DNA of 64,000 bases. Source: Aselliscus stoliczkanus. Lineage: Eukaryota > Chordata > Mammalia > Chiroptera > Hipposideridae. The stretch covers positions 51,560,771 to 51,624,770 of the forward strand of contig CM066737.1 in the NCBI GenBank assembly GCA_033961575.1, read 5' to 3'. How positions within the stretch are numbered: position 1 is the first letter of the stretch; every line of letters begins with the position of its first letter. Under the pieces are notes generated by a model. The model had not been told where the DNA came from. It made no database searches and worked only from the letters and a program-made list of their open reading frames with translations. Below are positions 56,738-64,000 of the stretch, piece after piece. Made by a program: the position numbers and the translations under genes.

Positions 56738-58442
56738 TTATAGCTGACTTTCAATATTATCTTAAATTAGTTTTATGTGTATAGCAAAGTGGTTTGGTAT
56801 TTATATAATCTATCAAATGATCCCCCTATAAGTTGAATATCCACCTGACACCCTACATAGTCTTTACATTATTAATTATATTCTCCATACTATATTCCAT
56901 ATCCCCATGACTATTTTGTGACTACCAATTTGTACTCCTAATCCCTTCATCTTTCTCACCCAACACCCAACCCCCTTCCCATCTAGCAATGATCAGTTGG
57001 TTTTCTGTATCTATGAATCTATTTCTGGTTTTTTCATTTAGTCTATTCTTTAGATTCCCCATATAAGTGAGATCATATGGTATTTGTCTTTCTCAGTCTG
57101 ACTTATTTCACTTAGCATAATATCCTCTAGGCCCATCGATGTTGTTGCAAATGGTAAGATTTCATTCTTTTTTTATGGCAGAGTAATACTCCATTGTATA
57201 AATGTACCACAGTTTCTTAATCCAATCATCTATTGATGGGCATTTCTCTTGTCTCCATATCTTGGCTATTTTGAATAGTGCTGCAGTAGACATATGGGTG
57301 CATATATTATTTGAATTAGTGTTTTGGACTTCTTTGGACAAATATCCAGGAATGCAATTTGGGTCATAGGTAGTTCTATTTTTATTTTTTTGAGGACCCT
57401 CCATACTGTTTTCCATAGTAGCTGCAGTAATTTCAATCCCACCAACAATTCATGAAGGTTCTCCTTTCTCCATATCCTCACTAGCACTTGTTGTTTGTTG
57501 ATTTATTGATGATAGCCATTCTGACATGAGTGAGATGGAATCTCATTGTGGTTTTATTTCGCATTTCTTTGATGATTAGTAATGATGAGCATCTTTTCAT
57601 ATGTCTATTGGCCATCTGTATGTTTTCATTAGAGAAAGGTCTATTCAGGTCCTCTGCCCATTTTTTAATTGGATTGTTTCTTTTTTGGTGTTGAGTTGTA
57701 TGAGTTTTTAATAAATTTTGGATATTAATGCCTTATCACATGTATCACTGGCAAATATCTTCTCCTATTCAGTAGAATGTCTTTTTGTTTGGTTGATGGT
57801 TTCCTTTACTGTGAGAAACCTTTTTAGTTTGGTGCAGTCCCATTTGTTTATTTATTTTTTTTCTTTTGTTTCCCTTGTCTGAAGAAATATATCAGAAAAT
57901 ATATCACTAAGGGTAATTTCTGAGAGTTCACTCACTATATATTCTTTTAAGTGTGTTACTGTTTTGGTCTTACATTTAAGTCTTTAATCCATTTTGAGTT
58001 TGTTTTTATATATGGCATAAAAACATGGTCAGTTTCATTTTTTTGCATGTATCTGTCAAGTTTCCCCAGCACCATTTATTTAATAAACTGACTTTACCCC
58101 AGTGTAAATGCTTGTATCCTTTGTCATAGATTAAATGACCATAGAGGCATGTATTTATTTCTGGACTCTCTATTCTGTTCCATTGATCTATATGTCTGTT
58201 TTTATGCCAATGTCATGCTCTTTTGATTACTATGGCTTTATAGTATAATTTGATATCAAGTAGCATAATACCTCCAGCTTTGTTCTTATTTCTCAGGATT
58301 GCTATGTATATATGCTGTCTTTTAAGGTTCAATATACATTTTATGATTACTTGTTCTAGTTCTGTGAAAAATCCCATTGGTGTTTTGATAGTGATTGTGT
58401 TGAATCTATATGTTTCTTTGGGTAGTATGGATGTTTTAAGTA

Positions 58443-58528
58443 CAGTAATACCTTGGTTTGTGAGCATAATTCATTTCAGAAACAAACTACTCGTATTACA
58501 AGAAATCACTGAATCCAAGGTTTTACTG
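58443..58528. mobile_element. 86-bp terminal-inverted-repeat element (MADE1-like size)
   Basis: CAGTAATACCTTGG at the left end and CCAAGGTTTTACTG at the right form a 14-bp inverted repeat with one mismatch. TA lies directly outside on both sides (58441-58442 and 58529-58530), the usual mariner/Tigger target signature. The middle (GTGAGCATAATTCATTTCAG) is non-coding. Confidence 0.85.
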
Positions 58529-58644
58529 TATATTAATTTATCAGTTCCAGTTGTTTTTTGGTGGAATCTTTTGGGATGTCTATATATAGTATTCTGTCAT
58601 CTGCAAACAATGACAATTATACTTCTTCCATTTCCATTTTAATG

Positions 58645-58825
58645 CCTTTTCTTTTTCTTTTTTTTCTTTTTCTTTTTTTTCTTTTTTTTTTAGCTGAGCC
58701 ATCCTGCCAACTGTTGGAAGCTCAGCGGCAACTCAGCTCGGTCTGGGCATCAAACTGCTGTTGCTCAGAGCTCAGCTCACACTCTTGAGCGAGTTCTTAA
58801 CCAACTGAGCCACTTGGCTGGCCCC
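58645..58825 (-). repeat. tRNA-derived SINE, 3'-truncated form
   Basis: T/C-rich tail, then TAGCTGAGCCATCCTGCCAA, CTCAGCTCGGTCTGGGCATC, GAGCCACTTGGCTGGCCCC. It has the same limited length as the copy at 18254-18415. The flanking CCTTTTCTTTTTC/CCTATTTCTTTTTC resemblance is the probable target duplication. Confidence 0.85.
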
Positions 58826-59770
58826 TATTTCTTTTTCTTCTCTGATTGCTGTGGCTAGAACTTCCAGTACTATGTTGAATTAAAGTGGTGAAAGTGGGCA
58901 TCCTTGCTTTGATGTTAAGGGGAATACTTTTAGCTTTTTTCCATTGAGTTTGTCATATATGACCTTTATTATATTGAGATATGTTCCCTCTATTCCCACT
59001 TTGCTGAGAGATTTTAACATAAATGGATGCTGGATTTAGTCAAATGCTTTCTCTGCATCTATGATATGACCATATGATTTGTGTTTTTCATTTGGTTTAT
59101 GTGGTGTATCATGTTAATTGATTTGCTGATACTGAACCAAACTTGCACAGAGGAATGAATTCCACTTGATCATAGTGTATGATGTTTTTAATGTATTGCA
59201 GAATTCTGTTTGCTAATATTTTGTTGAGGATTTTTGCATCTATGTCCATTAGAAATATAGGGCTGTAGTTTTCTTTTTTGTAATGTGTTAGTATGGTAAT
59301 GGTGGCCTCGTAAAATGAGTTTGGGAGCCTTCTCTCCTTTTGGATTTTTTTGAATAGTTTGAGGAGAATAGCTGTGAATTCTTTTTGACCAAAATGAATT
59401 GTATAATTCTTTTTGACCAAAATTGTATAATTCACCTGTGAGGCCATGTGGCTCAGGACTTTTGTTTGTTGAGGGCTTCTTGATTACAGATTCAACTTCT
59501 TTGGTATTAATAGCACTATTCAGATTTTCTGTCTCTTCTTGATTCATCTTTGGAAGATTGCATGCCTCTAGGAATTTATCCATCTCTCTCAGATTGTCCA
59601 ATTTGTTCGCATATAGTTGCTCATAGTATTTTTCTTTTTTTCTTTTCTTTTTTTTTATTTTGTATTTCTGTGGTGTCCTTTTTGTCATTTCTTCCCCTTC
59701 ATTTCTGATTTTATTTATTTAGGCCCTCTTTCTTTTTTTGTGGTGAGTCTGGTACAAAATAGTCAATTTT

Positions 59771-59873
59771 GGGCCGGCCGAGTGGCGCAGTGGTTAAGCA
59801 CTGGCTTGGGAAGCTAGCAGCCCCGGTTCGGGTCCCACATATGAGGGCCAGTGACACTGCCCTCAAAAAAAAA
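59771..59873 (+). repeat. Short tRNA-derived SINE
   Basis: GGGCCGGCCGAGTGGCGCAG ... GGTTCGGGTCC ... CACTGCCCTC plus A tail. Target duplication AGTCAATTT at about 59761-59769 and 59874-59882. Confidence 0.96.
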
Positions 59874-60204
59874 AGTCAATTTGGTTTATCTTTTCAGAAA
59901 AACCAGCTCTTGGTTTTATTGATCCTTTGTAGTTTGGGTTTTTTTTAGTCTCTATTTCACTTATTTCTACTCTAGCCTTTGTTTCCTTCCTTGACTCACC
60001 TTGAGCTTTATTTGCTGTTCTTTTTCCAGTTCCCTTAGGTGTAAAAATGGACAATTGATTTGAAATTTTTGTTGTTTCTCTAGGTAAACCTGCATAGCTA
60101 TGAATTTTCCTCTCAGGACTGCTTTTGCTATTTCCCATAGATTTTGGGTCATTGTGTTTTCATTTTAATTTGTCTCTTGGAATCTTTAGATTTCTTCCTT
60201 CTTT

Positions 60205-60560
60205 CATTTTTTTGAAAGTTAAATTTATTGAGGTGACAATGGTTAGTAAAATTACATAGGTTTCAACAAATTCTATAATACATCATCATATATCACATTA
60301 TGTGCTCATTACCCAGAGTCATTTCTCTTTCCATTACCATATATGTGACCCCATCTACTCTCTTCTACCTCCTTCACTTTTACCCTCCAGTAACCACTAA
60401 ACTGTTGTCTGTGTCTATAAGTTTTGGTTTCTTTATTCGTCTTGTTTCTTTGTTGCTTTCAGTTTTATGTTCACATATGAGTGAAGTCATGTGGTTCTCA
60501 ACTGTCTGACTTATTTCACTCAGCATACTTATCTCAAGATCTATGTATGTTGTCTCAAAT
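60205..60560 (-). mobile_element. L1 3'UTR-only insertion nested in L1
   Basis: AAATTTATTGAGGTGACAAT, TATGTGCTCATTACCCAGAG and CAGTAACCACTAAACTGTTG match the 5445-5720 type. It interrupts the ORF2 endonuclease of the surrounding L1. Confidence 0.8.
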
Positions 60561-60817
60561 GACAGTATTTCATCTTTTCTTATGGCTTCCTTGATCTCAT
60601 AGTTGACCCATTTATTGTTTAGTAGCATGTTATTTAGTCCCCACATGTTCATGTGTTTTTCAGTGTTTTTCTTGTAATGATTTCTAGTTCATACCAATGT
60701 GGTAAGAGAAGATGCTTGGTATGATTTCAGTCTTCCTAAATTTATTGAGATTTGTTTTGTGGCCTAACTGCATGCTTGTTTTAGTGTACTCTTTTTGCAG
60801 TTAAAAGAATATTGTGA

Positions 60818-60932
60818 GGGCCGGCCAAGTGGTGCGGTGGTTAAGCGCTGGCTTGGGAAGCCAGCGGCCCCGGTTCAGTCCCACATGTGAGGGCCAGTGA
60901 CACAATGCCCTCTAAAACAAAACAAAATAAAA
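60818..60932 (+). repeat. Short tRNA-derived SINE
   Basis: GGGCCGGCCAAGTGGTGCGG ... CACAATGCCCTCTAAAAC with A/C tail. Target duplication AGAATATTGTGA/AGCATATTGTGA at 60806-60817 and 60933-60944. The CCCTCTA end shows one base step toward the long form. Confidence 0.95.
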
Positions 60933-61029
60933 AGCATATTGTGATCATCATTTGTTGCCAATAAATACAGATTTTATCTTTTTACATTGTAAATGTAAAT
61001 TATGTCAATAGTGAAAATTCAAATGGTAT

Positions 61030-61330
61030 TTTTCTCCCAAATTGGTGAGATCATATGAACCATTCCATTCTGTACCTTTATTTTACTTTTATCAATATAT
61101 ATATATATATAATTTTTCCATACAAACTGAGCTATTGAATTCTTTTAACAGAGACATAATATTCAATAGTATGAATTTAACATAATTTATATAATCATCT
61201 CCTTATTGATGAACACTTTGAGCTGTCCAGTGTTTCACTATGGCAAACAAGGTTACAATGGAAAACTATGTAGATGTTTATCGCCACACTATTTTATTTT
61301 ATCATTAAGACAGTATCCCAGAAATGGATA
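61030..61330 (-). mobile_element. Old L1 fragment
   Basis: Inverted, decayed: GAATTCTTTTAACAGAGACA, CTTATTGATGAACACTTTGA, CTATGGCAAACAAGGTTACA. The ORF2/3'UTR equivalent is seen better at 46130-46280. Confidence 0.5.
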
Positions 61331-61568
61331 ATGAAACTTTTAGGCAGAATTTACTCCTATACACATTCTGCACACCAAGAAAGCAGTGTGTGTGATTTCT
61401 ATTAAATAAATGTGGTTTTTTTCCTGATTTCTGGAGCAGATCAAATGAAGCTTATCCTGTGAATGGGGAATCAAGTTAGGGATCAAATGATGGAAAACCA
61501 ACCAGGGGCTTCTGGGCTAAGAATTCAAACATTATAAAGCACAGGGACATAGGGAGCTGGGATTATCT

Positions 61569-61570
<2 letters not shown>
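61331..61570. other. Unassigned spacer, no gene seen
   Basis: No recognised content. Confidence 0.4.

Positions 61571-61603
<33 letters not shown>
61571..61603 (+). repeat. (AAT)n microsatellite
   Basis: About eleven units. Confidence 0.95.
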
Positions 61604-61699
61604 CACCTGAAAACAATATATCATCAGCCCCATGAAAGAAAAAATGAGGAAGGAATACATGTAATTATCCAGGGAATTAATAAAGTTCAGAAATCTACA

Positions 61700-61890
61700 G
61701 AAGGGTTTTCTCAAACACGAGTCCATATCAAAATCACCTGCAGGGTTTGCTAAAACAGATTGATAAGTCCCACTCCAAGAGTTTATGATTTAGCAGGTGT
61801 TTGGTGGGAACTCAAAATCTCAATTTCTAACAAGTTGTCATGTGATGCTGATGCTACTGGTGAAAGGAGCACACTGAGAATTACTAGATA
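61700..61890 (+). mobile_element. MER5A (hAT DNA transposon remnant)
   Basis: TTTTCTCAAACACGAGTCCA, ATCAAAATCACCTGCAGGGT, TTTCTAACAAGTTGTCATGT, GATGCTGATGCTACTGGTGA and CACTGAGAATTACTAG follow MER5A in order, about 190 bp. Confidence 0.9.
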
Positions 61891-62042
61891 ATGTAGATTA
61901 GAAAGATAACCTCACATTTAAGCCTATATTGAGCAAAATGTTGTTCCAATTTTTCACTTAGTCTACATGAAAAAATTTATGAATATAGACATTCAGCGAT
62001 AATTATTTCTTTCAACTTTTGTTTGGATTTCCTTTTTGTATA

Positions 62043-62082
<40 letters not shown>

Positions 62083-62649
62083 TTTATGAAAACATGCCAA
62101 TTTCCCTTTAATTTCTGCTCCCTTAATGACTAATATTAGAAATTTAAAATTTAATGAAAGATGTCTTCAGTAGATGAATTTATCAAGTGACCACATCTAA
62201 AATGTAGGTACAGAACTTTGTCACACATGCCTGCATAGAGCCTATCTAATGCAAAGATTTAGTATTTGTACAGGAAAGTTGAATTAACTATCTTTTTCTA
62301 AATGCAATGTGTATTAATGTTGTTAATTTACAAGGCTGCATGCCAAAATCAAAATCATGCTGAATTGAAAGAAGAGAATTACAAATATGAGTGCTTGTGT
62401 ATGCATACACACAGTATTCCTCTGGGCTATTTAACTTTTGAGACAACAAATTTACAAGCCTTTCAGGAACACACCACCTCCATATGTCACAAAATTTTTT
62501 GTAAACAATCAATATATATGTAATAAATGCAAGATTACATACCTCATTTTGCTATCTTATTTTTACATGATTGAAGTCTTAAATAAAACTAAACTTCACT
62601 TCTAAATAAAAAGAGTAGCCAAAGGAATATCAGATTGTGCATCTCAAAA
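61891..62649. other. Unassigned DNA with (TG)n, no gene seen
   Basis: A (TG)n microsatellite at 62047-62081. The 73-74 codon frames on both strands at 62288-62523 mirror each other and have no recognisable domain. Confidence 0.5.
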
Positions 62650-63210
62650 GCACATATATGTTCAACAAACATTTAATGAACACCCAGTATGTACTATTCA
62701 GTAGTGCAAGGAGTACAAAGAGAGGAAGGTTCCTGCCCTTGAGTATTTTATTAGTCTAGTGAGAAAAACAGGTGTAAATAAATAACTACAAGTTTGTGGG
62801 AGAAGGGTTATTATGGAAGCATGAATAAAATGTTATGAGATCACAAAGAAATGAACAACTAGTTATTTCTTCTTGAGGAATCAGAAAAGCCCTCATAAAG
62901 ATTGGGATATTTAAACTGGGTTTTGGAGTTGCCTAGTGAAAATATAAGGAAGGATATTTCAGATGAAGGGACTTGTGCATAGGGAAAATTCTGGAGGTAT
63001 GAAAGAGCTTAATGTGTTCAGAGAAGAGCAAGAAATTTGGTGTGGCTGCGTTCTAGGTGATAGGTATGGAAACAGTAGGAAATGAACCAGGAAATGTGGG
63101 CAGGAGCTAGATTATGAAGGACTTTGGAACCCATCCTAAGGAGTTGGGACATTTTAGTGAGTAGTGAACCTTTAAAGGAAACAAATGGTGTTTGCCTGTT
63201 AGAGCTGAAA
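62650..63210 (+). repeat. Ancient mammalian repeat (unnamed family), most complete copy
   Basis: In order: TGTTCAACAAACATTTAATG, AACACCCAGTATGTACTATT, GTTCCTGCCCTTGAGTATTT, TTTAAACTGGGTTTTGGAGT, AGCTAGATTATGAAGGACTT and ACCCATCCTAAGGAGTTGGG. I recognise the pattern as a common old mammalian interspersed repeat but cannot name it with certainty. The partial copies at 18150, 19300 and 33390 overlap different parts. Confidence 0.6.
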
Positions 63211-63229
63211 GTTCTCATTCCACTTGTGT

Positions 63230-63367
63230 GTTTTATTTATGTATTTATTTAATCAACAATCATATTGAGAACCTACTGTGTGAAAAGTTTTATACCTAAT
63301 CACTTTGAGAACTACAAAGATGAATCAGACACAGTCAAGTAATAAGCTCCCTAATCTTGTATTCTAG
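63230..63367 (+). repeat. Second 5' piece of the ancient repeat
   Basis: AATCAACAATCATATTGAGA, CCTACTGTGTGAAAAGTTTT and CTACAAAGATGAATCAGACA repeat the opening of the element at 62650. Confidence 0.5.
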
Positions 63368-63370
63368 TTA

Positions 63371-63372
<2 letters not shown>

Positions 63373-63418
<46 letters not shown>
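63373..63418 (+). repeat. (CA)n microsatellite
   Basis: About twenty-two units. Confidence 0.97.
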
Positions 63419-63419
<1 letters not shown>

Positions 63420-63467
63420 AAACAAAAAACAAATCAAAACAAAAACTTGAACAGGAACAGGAGAAAC

Positions 63468-63633
63468 TGTTATGGACTGAATTATGTCCTCCTAAATTTT
63501 TGTGTTGAAGTTCTCATCCCCAATGTGATTGTATTTGGAGACAGAGTTTTTAGGAGGTTAAAAGAGATCATAAGGTGGGGAAGGCCTTAAGCCAATAGAA
63601 GTGGTGATCTTACAAGAAGAGGAAGAAAGATAA

Positions 63634-63692
<59 letters not shown>

Positions 63693-63889
63693 TCCATGTT
63701 CTGAGGAAAGGCCATGTGAGAGCACAATGAGAAGATGCCTAAATGCAAGCAATCCAAGAAGAGAGCCCCAGAATCTGACCATATTGGCATCCTGATCTCA
63801 GACTTCCAGCTCCAGAAGTGTGAGAAAATACATTTCTGTTGTTTAAGCCATCAATGATATTTTGTTATGGCAGTTTGAGTAGACTAAGA
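63468..63889 (+). mobile_element. MLT1-type (MaLR) solo LTR with a (CT)n expansion
   Basis: It begins TGTTATGGACTGAATTATGT and passes GATTGTATTTGGAGACAGAG, AGGCCTTAAGCCAATAGAAG, CCATGTGAGAGCACAATGAG, CTGATCTCAGACTTCCAGCT and GTTGTTTAAGCCATCAATGA, ending GTTTGAGTAGACTAAGA: the usual MLT1 order. The pyrimidine stretch normally found here has grown into (CT)n at 63636-63694. There is no internal viral region; it is a fossil LTR. Confidence 0.92.
63636..63694 (+). repeat. (CT)n microsatellite inside the LTR
   Basis: CT units with two TGTCTC interruptions. The Glu/Arg-alternating frames on the opposite strand are artefacts. Confidence 0.95.
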
Positions 63890-64000
63890 AGGAGAGAGAG
63901 GGTATAGCTGAATTGATTTTGCACAAGAAGTCATGATAAAAACCTTTGAGTAAATTGAGATTTCTGAGCTCATCTGGACCAAGTGCCCACTGATTGCAAG
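63890..64000. other. Unassigned window end
   Basis: No recognised content. Confidence 0.4.

Larger units (their letters stand above)
57160..60200 (-). pseudogene. L1 ORF2 remnant
   Basis: Minus-strand blocks, N to C. A stretch at 60138-59863 covers the link between endonuclease and reverse transcriptase. At 59688-59188 come FLEACNLPKMNQEETENLNS and [13 protein letters not shown] (RT entry region). Then [13 protein letters not shown] and related text near 59330, the catalytic LFADDRILYI box near 58600, and [20 protein letters not shown] near 58290. The C-terminal part is at 57487-57162 with WSVMRILKKIKIELPMTQ-like and [20 protein letters not shown] motifs. Numerous stops; a gap of roughly 250 bp versus other copies coincides with the small element at 58443-58528. 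Confidence 0.87.
56350..60817 (-). mobile_element. Long 5'-truncated LINE-1 with several insertions
   Basis: Minus strand: ORF2 from the distal endonuclease near 60780 to the C-terminus near 57160, then a 3'UTR made of similar modules down to about 56360. Insertions: SINE head fragments at 58645-58825 and 59771-59873, a 3'UTR-only L1 at 60205-60560, inverted-repeat elements at 56577-56695 and 58443-58528. The ORF2 text is legible but broken. Confidence 0.85.

Overview
This window is repeat-dense intergenic (or deep intronic) DNA from a placental mammal. I find no host protein-coding gene, no coding exon with convincing splice context, no tRNA or rRNA gene and no CRISPR array. Every longer open frame I could interpret is LINE-1 (L1) ORF1/ORF2, mariner transposase or simple repeat. 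The mammalian assignment rests on L1, MIR, L2, MER2, MER5A and MLT1 repeats and a U6 snRNA pseudogene. The abundant tRNA-derived SINEs (a head such as GGCCGGCCGAGTGGCGCGG, and a longer type ending in AATAAAATCTT plus poly-A) together with fairly young mariner elements suggest a bat, perhaps of the horseshoe-bat group. That last step is from memory of SINE types and is uncertain.

Layout. 1-485: SINE of tandem tRNA-like units (minus). 712-4262: L1 (plus) with a large ORF2 deletion. 4280-5720: old L1 pieces. 6059-7360: full-length mariner (minus). 7760-14760: near full-length L1 (plus) carrying three SINEs. 14772-15848: two long SINEs head to tail. 15850-22500: MIR, L2, MER2 and old degenerate DNA. 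22510-26830: L1 (plus) holding an MLT1 LTR. 27790-29120: MIR and an old L1. 29672-30240: internally deleted mariner. 30948-33127: L1 (minus) with a duplicated 3' end inside one target-site duplication. 34265-40290: long L1 (minus) hosting a second deleted mariner and four SINEs. 40561-41065: long SINE. 41081-47500: quieter DNA with MIR, MER5A and old L1. 47695-49202: U6 pseudogene and three SINEs. 49494-50808: rearranged L1 with a 15-bp target-site duplication. 51099-56200: SINEs, old L1 and a second mariner type split by a SINE. 56350-61330: L1 (minus) with two tiny terminal-inverted-repeat elements and several SINEs. 61500-64000: MER5A, an old repeat, microsatellites and a closing MLT1 LTR.

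The content is a layered insertion record: ancient MIR/L2/MER families, then L1 and MLT1, then mariners, then tRNA SINEs, which cut into all of the others and keep clear target-site duplications. I found no new biological system. The observations most worth following are a pair of non-autonomous mariners with the same internal deletion, two L1 insertions with unusual internal structure inside single target-site duplications, two very short inverted-repeat elements, and a two-tier SINE family in which the short form looks like a 3'-deleted version of the long one.
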